Positions 46,940-57,799 of a DNA stretch of 64,000 nucleotides are shown here, piece by piece. Where the stretch lies: the NCBI GenBank assembly GCA_023052935.1, contig CM041297.1:50387917-50451916 (forward strand), in the 5' to 3' direction. A program made the position numbers and the translations under genes. The notes under the pieces were generated by a model. That model worked only from the letters and a program-made list of their open reading frames with translations, was not told the origin of the DNA and made no database searches. Numbering within the stretch: the first letter of the stretch is position 1; the number at the start of each line of letters is the position of its first letter. The stretch comes from Piezodorus guildinii. Lineage: Eukaryota; Arthropoda; Insecta; Hemiptera; Pentatomidae.

Positions 46940-47540
46940 TTACACCCTTGGTAGAAATATATGAAGGGTTTAGACTCAACTTGGTGGAAATAAGGACTTG
47001 GTTTTACAGCTTTGAAATCGGGATGTATTAAAATCCCTTATTGTCATATCATAATCATATTAATTAAATTTAAAAAAATACTAAATACATAAAACTATAA
47101 AAATGAAATGCAAAAACATTTAAAAGAACGAGATATAATTTTGTACATTTCTTCAATATCTATGACTTTCATAGAAATGTTTTACATACATACTTGTAAA
47201 CCTTCTGATTGGGAAAGATGTATTTTCTCATTATATCTGGTTCTTTTGATGTTCAAAATATAAGAAAAAATACTGTTTATTTTTAATATTCATCATTAAT
47301 AACTGTAAACTACTAATTGTGGTCTAAACTCATTCAAAATCTATATAAATCAAATTGTATCAAGAAACTGCATTGTATTTATTTCTTTTTAAGCAGTTTA
47401 AGTGAATATGGATGAAGTTACTGAATAATGACAAAACAAATGATAATGAAAGTGTATTAAAAAACAAAATAGATACTCAATTCATAGGTTTTTTTTTCTA
47501 AAACGCTACTGACTCAAATAATATTTACTTACCTCAAGTT
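46940..47540. other. AT-rich sequence, no gene seen
   Basis: Nothing recognised. Confidence 0.45.
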
Positions 47541-47608
47541 CCAAGCTGGCTAACCATTTTTGGAGGAATAATATATGTTAACAACTGAGCAAAATTGAGG
47601 AATGCAAT

Positions 47609-47800
47609 GTGCGCGCTAAAATTTGGGAAACAGACAAAAACAAAATTTCACTTTTGCATTTTCCAATTTCGCAGTTGAAGAAAGATGTAAATAAGATATT
47701 AGATGAAATATGTCTTACCAGTTCTGTTTGTGAAGTGTCTAATCGAGGTTCTCTGGTCACGGAGGTGTCTCTTCTAAGGAAGAGACTACTTTTCCGGTGA
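47609..47800 (+). other. Unidentified 63-codon ORF
   Basis: The peptide looks ordinary (FPISQLKKDVNKILDEICLT, then SLVTEVSLLRKRLLFR), with a possible short amphipathic helix. No upstream acceptor or promoter stands out, and the opposite strand is also open (47578-47760). It could be a fragment of an exon or an old transposase; I cannot tell. Confidence 0.15.
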
Positions 47801-47809
47801 AGTAAAACA

Positions 47810-48530
47810 GTCCATATAATATACCAGTCTTTCTTACAAAAATATCACAACCATTTTGTATCACAAGTTGACGATAGAAATCTAACAGGCTACCTCTAAA
47901 ACAATATAATCCTTAAGTCCTATTTTTTTTTTTTTTTATATAATATAATTAAACTTTTTTTTTTTTCTTTCTCAAATATAAATACACTTCGATTTTATTA
48001 TATTATTCCACAAGATATAAAATTTGTTCTTATTTTCATTTTAATTATAGGCCACGAATTTCAATCAGACGATAACGACGAGTTTCGGACGTTTAATAAA
48101 GATTACAACAAAAAAAAAAAACCTTCTTGATCACAAAAAAGTCGAAAAGTCTCTCCAAATATATACTTAAACACAATATCGAATGTCTTTTTCTAAACTA
48201 TATAGGCACATGAAGTATCGAAAGAGTCCAAGTGTTACGACGAAGAAAAAATGTATCACCTCGTTCTTATATATGTATGTAACAATTACTAGGAACGCGA
48301 TGCAGCTTTTTCTCGCCACTAAAAACTTATTTTAGAATTTAGACTCAATTAAAAAACTTTTTTCGAGTATAAATATTTTTTATCTTTTTTAATAAAATTT
48401 TTACACAGTAAAAAAAGTATTTTTTTCTCTTTTTTCAACAATTAAATATAAAGAATTTTGGTATTTTTTTAAATATAACTTTTTTTGGTTTTTGAATCTT
48501 TGTGGAAGGATAACCGTGTTTGGAAAGATG
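47810..48530. other. AT-rich sequence, no gene seen
   Basis: T- and A-runs only. Confidence 0.45.
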
Positions 48531-48539
48531 ACTATCGTC

Positions 48540-49210
48540 TCGGTATCGGGCCCGTTTCAATATATGAGGTGGGGATCTGTTATATAAAGGGATGGGATGG
48601 AGCCTGTAGGGTAGGTAGGTTTGTTTAGACTAGAGCATGTAGAGTAGTTAGAGTCCTGGCCGCGTGGCTATGCCCGCGGTTAAGAGTATGTTCACGAGGT
48701 AGCAAGATCTGATTCACATCTGTCCTGGGCCGGTCATTCTGCGATATAGGCGTCAACTGATGGCTTCAGCGCTGCGGCACTTCGCTCCTAAGCCGCTCAG
48801 AGCGACCCCTCCATGCCTTCACAACTCCTCGATGATATTCTTCTCTGCTCTGACCCAAAAAACCCGTACGCCGCCGGCACTCGGACTAAACTGCACTTGG
48901 ATGCAGATTTCTACCTACTACGCGGCCGTGTGGGGGTTGCAATTTGGCGCGCTCCCCACCTCCCGCTGGGGGTGGTGGGGGCGGGCCACCCCTCCGCTCC
49001 CCCCCTCGTGCCATGCGAAACCGTTGCGAAATCCCGCTCCCCTACCCCCCACCACCCCTTTTGGCGCCAGTTTCTTCTTTTTTTCCCTCGCTAACCCCCG
49101 CCTTCCTACCGCCCCTACCGTTGGCCACCGATTCGATGAGGGATTAAGTAAAATTAATGACCCGATCGGGGGGGAGGGGTGTGTCATCAATCGCTAGGCC
49201 AGGTGAGGCC
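48540..49210. promoter_or_regulatory. Very GC-rich island with upstream TATATAAAG
   Basis: The longest GC-rich block in the window. TTATATAAAGGGATGGG sits near 48580, followed by G-rich text, a tRNA-like stretch at 48660-48740 (GTGGCTATGCCCGCGG), and C-rich DNA from 48780. Four overlapping ORFs on both strands (up to 145 codons, 48760-49197) are proline-rich and mutually exclusive, as expected for GC-rich DNA with few stops. Could be a promoter with 5' UTR, a GC-rich first exon, or a retroposon. Unresolved. Confidence 0.35.
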
Positions 49211-49214
49211 TCGT

Positions 49215-50200
49215 TCTTTTTGCGTTTTTCGATTTGATTTTGATTCTGGCAAGTTTTCCCACACCGAAATCAAAAGAAAAAAACAAATCATCAAAATAAA
49301 AAAAAAAAATCATATCACACCTAAAATAAAACTTAGTACTCAAGACACACAAAAAAAATCCTGAATAATTCTATATAAAAACAAAAATATTATAAACCAA
49401 CAAAATGGGAAATCGTCAAGAAAAGAAACCAAAAAGTAATAAAAATAAAACTTTTAAATAAAAAAATTATGAATGAAATTACAGCTGATAGGTGTGAAGA
49501 GAAATGCATCCCCTAAGATGCAAGAGAACCACGTGTTGCTCCTAAGACCGCAGAACCCTGACCTAGCGGCCTTACACCACACCCCTTTCACTCCTTTCAG
49601 CCCTATTATATTTCTCAGCATTCTACCTTCCTTGAATCTTCCTTTTTTTTTTTTTTTTAAACGTAAAACGTAAAAGGTATTTTATTTAAAACATTGCTGG
49701 ACTCTTGACATTCATTTATAATTATAACTTATAAAACCGTTTAGCTCGAGTGGACTTTTGAACGTGGTCTCATTTAAGTTAAAAATGTACCGTTCAACCG
49801 AATTAGAATTTTTCACACAAAGAGCCAGAGACCGAGAATGGGGAGATGAGATTTTATGTATAGATAGAAAAAAAATCTTATATTTAAAACATGAAATGAG
49901 TAAAATAATATTTAAAACAAATTATACTTTCTTATATTTTCCATTTTTTCCCGGTTAATTATTGCTTTATTCTTCAAATGAATTATTTAAAATACATATT
50001 TAAAGTTCAATTTAGTTTCTATGAAATTTTCATTCATTTTAAAGTGAAATCTCTGTTTTCATGTAATAATCTTTAAAGTAATTAATAATAATGTAAGTAT
50101 ATGGATTAAGAAAAACATTCCCTTTATTTAACAACTTAATGTAATGCTTGATTTGGTATGTAATGTTTCTAAAATTTTCACACAGTATGGAAGAATATAA
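49215..50200. other. Mixed sequence, no confirmed gene
   Basis: A-rich at 49265-49470, a denser patch at 49480-49640, then AT-rich. The ORF at 49758-49958 contains RSTELEFFTQRARDREWGDE, which looks like protein, but has no family I know and no splice signals I can defend. Confidence 0.3.
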
Positions 50201-50214
50201 TCTGTACGATACTG

Positions 50215-50550
50215 CACGGTGGTGACACTGAATCCCATAACCTCCCTTATTACAAACATAATATATGGACATAATGAACATAAGTTTAAGGGCTTATAGC
50301 GACCTTTTGTTAACTTGTACAACTTGTTTTAATTAACCCTCCAAAAATCTTGCGGTATATTATATGTTTATATTCCTACAAATATTTCTGGAAAGATTTT
50401 TTGATGCCTTGATTACCAAAATATTGATTTTCCCATACAAACAAAAACTTAATTGCAATGTATTTTACTTATAAACCTTCGTGAAAGAATGGTTTAATGA
50501 TATGTTTAGAATCAGTTCGCGGAAATCAATCATTTTATATATGTAGAGAC
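50215..50550 (+). repeat. R4 repeat, copy 1
   Basis: Shares ordered landmarks with 62705-63085: ACCTCCCT, GGGCTTA, AAAATCTTGCG, TTAATTGCAATGTATTT, ATAAACCTTC and CATTTTATATATGTAGAGA. Same orientation, 12.5 kb apart, diverged. No coding capacity. Confidence 0.65.
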
Positions 50551-50830
50551 TAGTCAGGCATGTACAGGTTTCCTTTTCAAATAAAAATGTTCTTTTAGTA
50601 ATTGGTCCTATATTAGAAACAGTCACACAGACCTCCACCCAATAAATAAAAAAATAAATGTAATTTATTTTTAAGCTAAGAACTGCCAAGAAAGAAATTA
50701 TATTTTATTACAAGTATTTGTTTCTTAAAATATAAACTTTAAAAATTAACATTTCAAACATAAACTAATATTTTTAAATATTAAAAAGAAGTAGATGTAT
50801 TTTATTTTATGAATAACTTACGTTGGCACT

Positions 50831-51230
50831 GATGGTGGGTTATGCAACAACTATATGCATTTTATTCCAAGTCAATTTTGTGTTAAAAGAATAGGCTCTG
50901 TATTCATATTAAAGTTGTTTTTTTTTTTAAAGTTAAATTTTTCAGATGTTAAAAAAAACATTGTATAATAAATTAATATATTCTCATCATAATAATAATT
51001 TTTCTTTTGGTTTAATAATTGTAACATATATTGGTTGTCCATTTTAACTAATGTGGAGGCTGATGGTGGGCCATGGAACAACTAAAGGTATTTTATTCCA
51101 AATTAGTTTGTGTTTAAAGAATTGGTTCTGTATTCATTTTAAAGTAATAAAAAGTTAAATTTTTCAATTGTAAAATGAATAATTTTACGTTTTGTTTAAT
51201 AATTGTAACATATATTGATTGTTCAATAGA
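50831..51230 (+). repeat. Two-unit tandem duplication, about 230 bp period
   Basis: GATGGTGGGTTATGCAACAA at 50831 and GATGGTGGGCCATGGAACAA at 51062 each start a unit with ATTTTATTCCAA, GGTTCTGTATTCAT-like and AATAATTGTAACATATATTG. The second unit is shorter by an internal deletion. Confidence 0.75.
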
Positions 51231-51239
51231 AAATATATC

Positions 51240-52065
51240 TTATAAATAAATATATAAGTATTATTGTAAACTCCACTTTGTATCAACACATATTTTTACT
51301 GCTTCAGTTTTATTTTTTTTTATTAAGATTAAGATTTATTTTTAATAAAGTTATAATTATTTTATGTTATAAATACAAATATCACATCTTGTTAGCATAG
51401 AATTAAATATTTAAAAACCAAAGAACATTTATAACATAATAAAATATTAACATGGGTTACTTAGAAATAATTGAAAGCTGGGGATAAATACCCATTACTG
51501 TATATTCTGTGTCGTACTGCAGTTTTATATATATGTTTATAATACATACAAATATGTAAGTATTTAATTCATTTGAATGATATATTAATTATTTTAGACT
51601 ATTAGAAAATTATGTATTATATTAGGCATAATGCACCCGACACAACCAATTTTGCCTACATAAATCCATCCAACAAGCTTTCTTCCAAGCTCAAGACTAT
51701 GATCTGACAACACAATCCTCCCACCTAAGTCTCGGTTTACCTCATGGACGCCTACCAGTCAGTTTAGCAATAACATAATTAAATATAATTTTTATAGCAA
51801 AACTATGTAATAAATAATTAAATAAGTACATGCCGTGCATATTTATTATGTGATTTATAAAATTCCTCTTGCATGAAGTAATGATCATTTTATTATTCTA
51901 TTTTCCTTTTTGGAAAGTAAAATTATTATAGATTATAAAAGAGTACCTTGGTTTATACCACAACATAATAATTTTAATTTTAATTAAGTGTTGATAATAT
52001 AAGGTGAGGGTCAAGATTTGATGTGGAATTGGATGCAGTAATATAGCTTTAACACTTTATATTAA
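51240..52065. other. AT-rich sequence, no gene seen
   Basis: A small denser patch lies at 51650-51760. Confidence 0.4.
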
Positions 52066-52070
52066 AATGC

Positions 52071-52290
52071 ACAACGTTTTAACTATGATGTCATCTTCAG
52101 GTATATAAACAATTTTTATTCAGTGATATTACAATATATTCTAATTAGAAAATTGATCAAGTATAACATTTATACAATAAATTTATAAAATAATAATAAA
52201 TATAATATTTTAAACACTTTAAGGTAGAAAATTGTTTTTGCACCTGAAGATGGCATAATAGCCGAAAATGTGTGGATTTTGATAAAAACT
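52071..52290. mobile_element. Penelope-like remnant: two inverted hammerhead-like motifs around R2-like DNA
   Basis: Plus strand 52244-52270: CTGAAGA, then a GGC/GCC stem, then GAAAATG. Minus strand about 52104-52075: CCTGAAGATGACATCATAGT then TAAAACGTTGTG. The DNA between (52111-52205) is a diverged copy of R2 (AACAATTTTTATTCAGTGAT). The arrangement links R2 to Penelope-like ends. Confidence 0.45.
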
Positions 52291-52635
52291 GGTGAAGTCA
52301 GTCTATAATTATATATTTAATGTTATCATTTAATCCTGGTTGGCATAGGCTAGGCGAGGAACAAAACTAGTTATTTATTATTATTTTTAAAATTTAATGT
52401 ACCATTCCTTAAATAATAATCCCTTAATTATTGAACCTATTGATTAGTGAACTATCTTACCCGATATTTATTTTATTAGTAGAAGTAAATATTAAATACT
52501 TTCACTGTAACTGTCAATCATATAATTTTCATTAGAATTGGAAGAAAAAAAAACAACGATATTTTGTTTCTTTGATTATATTAAAATAATAATATTAAAC
52601 ATTATTCTCACATATGAATTAGTATTCAAGTTTTC

Positions 52636-52818
52636 ATCTCTTCCTCCGAGGAGTCTGAAAGAAGATGGACTCGAGATCATTTCGTTTAAATTACCTTGTG
52701 GAGTATTAGTAATGGGCACTTTTTGTAAATGTTTTTTAAATGTATTTAATCATATAGCATATTTACTTGTTGTGTTATACAATAACATTATAATTTTCAA
52801 TAAATAAATTTCAATAAA
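52636..52818 (+). mobile_element. Jockey LINE 3' UTR fragment
   Basis: TCTTCCTCCGAGGAGTCTGA, AGAAGATGGACTCGAGATC, then a 3' UTR ending ATAATTTTCAATAAATAAAT. Matches the end of 39938-40290. Confidence 0.7.
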
Positions 52819-52914
52819 AAGATCATCTAATCGTTTTCGCATACTTAAAACTTGCGAAACAAACCTTCTAACTTTGTACTTAACTACAAAAAAGTATATT
52901 CTACAAGACAATGG

Positions 52915-53276
52915 ATTTAAGTAGAGTTTTGGGGTCTACTAATTCTTCTCGCATCCAAGCCTTAATTTGTCATGAACAAACTCTTTTAAAATTATATTAA
53001 CGTTAAATACCAATTTGGCTCGAATCAGGTACCACTTCCTTCCATGACAAACTCCATTCCACTCTAACTCTCTAATTTCTATCTCTGATTTCACTTTGAT
53101 TGCTGATAATACTCCAAGGCGTATAAAAAGAAGATGACCAAGAGACCTACTAATTGAGAATATTTTTGGAGTGCTGCTATTCGGTAGTTTTTCTAGACGT
53201 TATTTGAAAATAATTTTATCCATGCCTTTATTTACTTGATTTATTACTAAATACAGTAGTAAAATTCAATAAATAA
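52915..53276 (+). mobile_element. Jockey LINE 3' end
   Basis: TTTTGGGGTCTACTAATTCT at the start equals the WGSTKPSNS coding region, then CAGGTACCACTTCCTTCCAT, then GTATAAAAAGAAGATGACC and a UTR ending AAAATTCAATAAATAATAA. Multiple stops. It follows the 52636 fragment head-to-tail. Confidence 0.8.
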
Positions 53277-53279
53277 TAA

Positions 53280-53612
53280 TTTTCCACAAATGAAAAACCT
53301 AAAAAACGTTCGATACAGGAGTTGATGACCATCCCCTGGTTGAACGCCTTTAAACCAAACCAAATAAACAAAACGTTTAATCATTTGGTCAATATTCATT
53401 AACATAGTTAATGAAATTACAATTAAAGTGGTGCGAATATTTTTTCCCACAAAGGCATAATATTTAGTTTAAGTTATATTACATGAATTGTTTATATTCT
53501 TTTTTTGATATATACGGTTCCGTGACTGTTTGCATTTTTTTTTATCGTAATATAACAAATAAAGGAGTTAAGAAAAAAAATGAAATATATATAAACGACA
53601 CAATAAAAAAAT
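53280..53612. other. AT-rich sequence, no gene seen
   Basis: Nothing recognised. Confidence 0.4.
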
Positions 53613-53614
53613 TA

Positions 53615-53764
53615 GTTCGATAATTATCAGGCCGATTTTCAAAAGAAATTCTTGGATATTTTTTTAAAAAATTTATTTAATCAAGTCATCGCCTTGATTA
53701 AATAAATTTTTTTTAAAAAATATTCAAGAATTTCTTTTGAAAATCGGCCTGATAATTATCGAAC
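53615..53764. repeat. 150-bp near-perfect hairpin
   Basis: Left arm 53615-53685 and right arm 53693-53764 are almost exact inverse copies around the 7-base spacer TCATCGC. Outer sequence GTTCGATAATTATCAGGCCG; inner sequence TTATTTAATCAAG. Only about two differences are visible. Too long for a typical bacterial-type terminator or animal pre-miRNA; most like a foldback element or a recent inverted duplication. Confidence 0.85.
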
Positions 53765-53769
53765 AAATA

Positions 53770-54710
53770 TTCAAACAAAAGAAAAATAACGACAATGATG
53801 AGAAAAAAAATTAGGTTCGTTCACCGGAATTCGGGCGCTTCCCCGATTTACAGCATGTATAAAACTCGTTAGTAATTATTATAATTTAAATGGTTACGAC
53901 CTCGAATTACATACGAAATATCTAATTAAAGTCTTTTTTTTTAATTAAAAAAATATATTAAAAAATTGGTTTGATTCGATTGAAATCCTCATCATGTTTA
54001 ATGTTTTATCAATTTATGATTTTCATAAAAGTATAAATTTATTTTAACTAACGGTATGAGAAAGATCACGCTATATAATCGAATTAATTTAATATTTAAA
54101 ATAAATAAAAAGAGAGTATAAAAATCTGCTAATATTGTTTGAAAATACAAACTCTTAAACATATCTATAAGTATATATGTATTTAAAATTATGTCGCGAT
54201 TCTTGCTTTCTGCGAACCGTTCATTTTCACCACGATTTAGAGCATTCGCAAAGGTTTATAAGTAAAATAAATTGCAATTACGTTTTTCTCTGGAAAGAAA
54301 TAATTTAATTTTCTGTGATCAATTCAAGAAAAAATTATTCCTGAAATATGAATGACAATTTAGAAGTTTAATATACCGTTGAAAATCGCAAGCTTTTAGA
54401 AAAGTTGATATGGATAATATAAGTTGTACAAGTTAATAGAAAGTGTTTATAAACCCAAAAATTATGAACGGATGTTATTTGTAATCTTGTAAAGGGAAGG
54501 TTATGATGATTCAGTGTTGCCAATGTACAGTGTCTCACGAGTTATATTTCATATATAGTACTCAAGATTTAAAAGAAAATATTATATTTTTTTTTAATAC
54601 ATGAAAAGTTGTTTTAAATCCATAAACTAATATTGCTACTTATTATTTCTCCTTTTAGGTCATTGTATGAAAACAGATGTTTCACTATAAACAAGTGAGT
54701 CACATGAAAA
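53770..54710. other. AT-rich sequence, no gene seen
   Basis: CAGTGTTGCCAA at about 54511 resembles an hAT-type terminal repeat, but no partner was found. Confidence 0.4.
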
Positions 54711-54726
54711 CTAAATTAAACTTTTT

Positions 54727-55622
54727 ACTTTCACTTACTATATATAGTAAGGGGAAGTATTGCGATCGTGAAAATTTTTGAATTCCAGTTTTCAACGGAA
54801 ATGCACGTTTTAGGGTCCCCTGAGTCCAAATAACCAAGTCCCGAAAAAGGTGTGTGTGTGTGTGTGTGTGTGTGGTAACTCCCGGGCGGAAACGGTAAGT
54901 CCTATGAAACTGAAATTTCATATTTAAGATATCTATACGCCCGAGACGTGACAAAACTTTTTTCATCAAAATGAGCCTACCAGAAGAGGCACTTTATACC
55001 ATGCATTTTGCACCTTTTTTCGATTTTCTCAAAAACGGTTCCGACGATTTTGATTAAACTCGCTATATCGATGTAAAATTTAATGGGCTTTAATATCATG
55101 TAGGTTTTATTTAGATAAAAATGGTCTGACAGGGCTTAAATGCCGATATTTTAAATTTTCTTCCCCTAAAGTACCTTTAATTTTGTAGATTCAATAATAA
55201 TAACTAGATTATCTTGTTAACGCTGATGAAAAACTGGTAAATATATAAATTGAATAAATTCGATACCCAACTAAAGGAGAAAACAGAAAAAATATTTTTT
55301 TAATGCAATTTTTTCGTTTTTGAACATAAGAGCAGTATGATATGATACCGTTGGAAAGCTAAAGATTTTAGAAATATTATCATCTCATACACAAGCTTTT
55401 AAAAGTTAATAGAGAGTGACGAAATGAACATAACACTAACTGATTATTTTAGATAATAATATAATAGATTTTTTAATCAAACACATGTTTCTATAGAAAT
55501 TTAATTTAATTAATTCCCTAATAATTTCACGTATTTTTATCTCTAACTGTATATGAAAATTCTTTCTTTGATTTTAAAAATGGAGGTAAGTGAAAGTCGT
55601 GTGTTACCCGCACCAGATTTTT
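54727..55622 (+). repeat. R1 repeat copy d (near full length)
   Basis: Best-defined unit: left end ACTTTCACTTAC, directly followed by the palindrome CTTACTATATATAGTAAG (54734-54751, overlapping), then GTATTGCGATCGTG. The inverse of the left end, GTAAGTGAAAG, is at 55586-55596, then a constant TCGTGTGTT...GCACCAGATTTTT. It includes a (GT)n tract at about 54851-54874. The minus-strand ORF of 89 residues (54700-54969) recurs in other copies only as far as the DNA is alike, so protein selection is not shown. Confidence 0.85.
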
Positions 55623-55904
55623 AAATGTATTTTGAATAGTTATTTTTTTAAGTATGAAATAGTATTAAACCGAATAAAACTTATGTTTCTAATTTCATCC
55701 GATGATTTAACATGCGCACTTTTCGTTATGATGAACTCAAATTACAAAATGATCAACTCTTAATTGGTAAAACTGTACTTTTATTAACATTAATGACACC
55801 ACAGTTAACTTTCCTACGTGCAAAGCAACGGTGGGTCTTTGGATAATTAATTATTAAAATTTAAACTAAGGTTTATTGGCTAATACATATAGTAAATCAG
55901 CTGT

Positions 55905-56360
55905 CAATTAAAATACATGAATAACAAATGCCCATTAGCGGCACTACAGTAGTTAATCTAAAATAGAAGGTATCATCATTTTCATTCGCCTCGGAGGATT
56001 GTCAGGAATGGAAGAGAAAGCTAGCATTAAAATTACTGGATTACAGTGGAATTTAAGTTTTTCATGGAAGGATTGATACCTGGTTCAGGCCAAATCAAGT
56101 TTATTAAGGTCTATATGAATGAGTTTATTCGTAAAAAGTATGGAGCGTTGAGGATTTTACTAAATATTTGGAATGGTAAAGATTGGATAGGAAAGAATTC
56201 GATGGTTTCCTAGACCCCCATAGCTCAACAAATCCAAATAGGTCTTATGATGGATGGAAATAGATATAAGAATTTTGCAGTTAAGCGGAAGGTTAGGGCG
56301 TCTGTCCAGTAAGTGTTGAAGTTACCGAAAGCTGCGGGCAGTTTCTTGTCTTTTCAGCAT
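55905..56360 (-). mobile_element. Jockey LINE 3' end, longer copy
   Basis: Minus strand: a region resembling LPAAFGNFNTYWTDALTFRL near 56340-56280 (upstream of the YG-LWG motif), then GSRKPSNSF-like text near 56210, then the usual tail IPDNPPRR at about 56010-55985. Many stops. It reaches further 5' than the other tails. Confidence 0.75.
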
Positions 56361-56369
56361 TTCATGTAA

Positions 56370-57500
56370 GACGTTTGTCAAGATGAAGCCCTTGTCTGTT
56401 TAACTGGAACAAATGGAATTTTATTAAACTGTAAGGAAGGGGTTAATAGTTTTAAGACGAAAGTAAAGTATTAAATGGAGTTTCTAATAAAACGGTTCGA
56501 ATTTAAATATTATCATAAAACCCCGATAAGCATCAAATTGTATATGAGAGTATAATAAAATAAGAAACAAAGAAAGAAATAATAACATGAATTCTCGATA
56601 ACATTCTGTCACTTATTATCGTAAATTCAATGGGTTAGATAGATATCCAGTATCTAGGTTATCATACATGGATATGATAACCATAGTCATGGGACTATGG
56701 GTTAGTGCATAACATAATATTCTTACGGACATAGTGAAATACATAAATAACATGACTGTAATGTATATATCAGTTGAGAGTTTCGCAGGTGGTACCTAAA
56801 CTATTGCTGACAGTTACATATGGAACATGTGTCCAGCCAGCCCTCTTCGTTCCTGTAACCTGCCTCTGCGGACCCATAACGCCCGCTATACTTATCGTTG
56901 TCCGGGATAATAACTTGGCATCCATTATCTACTGCTTGGAGTATAGCATATGTTTAGCAGGTAGGTCTCAACGATACTATCAGCGCTCAAATCATTCACA
57001 ACGGTTTGTAAATTCCTGTTATAGCTCAACTTAACAGTTTTCAAATGATCATTTATTCTAATTTGATTCATTAATAATAAAAAACGGACACAATAAGTTG
57101 AGTGAGTGTATTAGGTAGATCCAGAGATAATGACAAACACGAACAGGCATTCAAACTAAAATTATGTATCTAACATTGGTGCTAGAGCAACGGCTCTAAG
57201 GTTTTGATTAAAATTACTATGTTAATATAATTATAAATGCTGCAGATTATTACACAATGGTTTATTATTTCTAAATAACATGTTTATATTACTGTGTATA
57301 GCTGCTAATCTTTTTGACTTTTTCTTTTCAGCCACAAATCTGGCTTAAAATTGCTGTAGCACTAAAAGTATTAGCTAGAAAAAATATTTTTACAACGGCT
57401 GTTTATTCAGGAAAGGATAGAGAATAACTGAATGAAAAATCATCATAATCAGAAATGTTGCGCGGCAAGATCAATACGATTTCCAATGGATTGACCCTTA
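56370..57500. other. Mixed sequence, no confirmed gene
   Basis: A denser block at 56774-57034 carries an 86-residue ORF (CVQPALFVPVTCLCGP region) with no recognised family and no splice signals. The rest is AT-rich. Confidence 0.35.
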
Positions 57501-57504
57501 TATT

Positions 57505-57790
57505 TATTGAAATTTACAATTGTAATAATAATTACAAATAAATAAGTAAATTTAAGGGCAATGCTATACTTGTTAAATTCAATGCCATGATAAACTTGTA
57601 ACGGGAACTATCTATTGGCAGCTTGTACAAAAAAGATTCTAAATCAGAAGGTCACATTGCCATCTTCTTTTTTATACGCTTCAGAGGATTGCCAGGAATC
57701 GAAGAAGAGAGGACTGAAACAAGTGGGTTGAATGGGAATCGAAATTTTTTCTGGACGGAGTGGTACTCAGCAAAATATGGAACATTAGGG
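57505..57790 (-). mobile_element. Jockey LINE 3' end
   Basis: Minus strand begins in the tail coding region and ends in TTTATTGAAATTTACAATTG complement at 57508-57527, as at 1156-1612. Landmarks: CATCTTCTTTTTTATACGC and GAGGATTGCCAGGAATCGAA. The plus-strand ORF at 57623-57904 is a shadow. Confidence 0.8.
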
Positions 57791-57799
57791 CCAGATCAT

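Noticed and set aside
48760..49197. 145-residue proline-rich ORF as a gene
   Set aside because: Three other overlapping frames are equally open because the DNA is GC-rich; no domain or codon signal.
54511..54522. hAT terminal repeat CAGTGTTGCCAA
   Set aside because: No inverted partner or 8-bp duplication found nearby.
54700..54969. ORF shared by R1 copies as an encoded protein
   Set aside because: Similar ORFs at 59153-59338, 61175-61369 and 61718-61972 diverge with frame changes, as expected if only DNA similarity is shared; they also read through the (GT)n tract.
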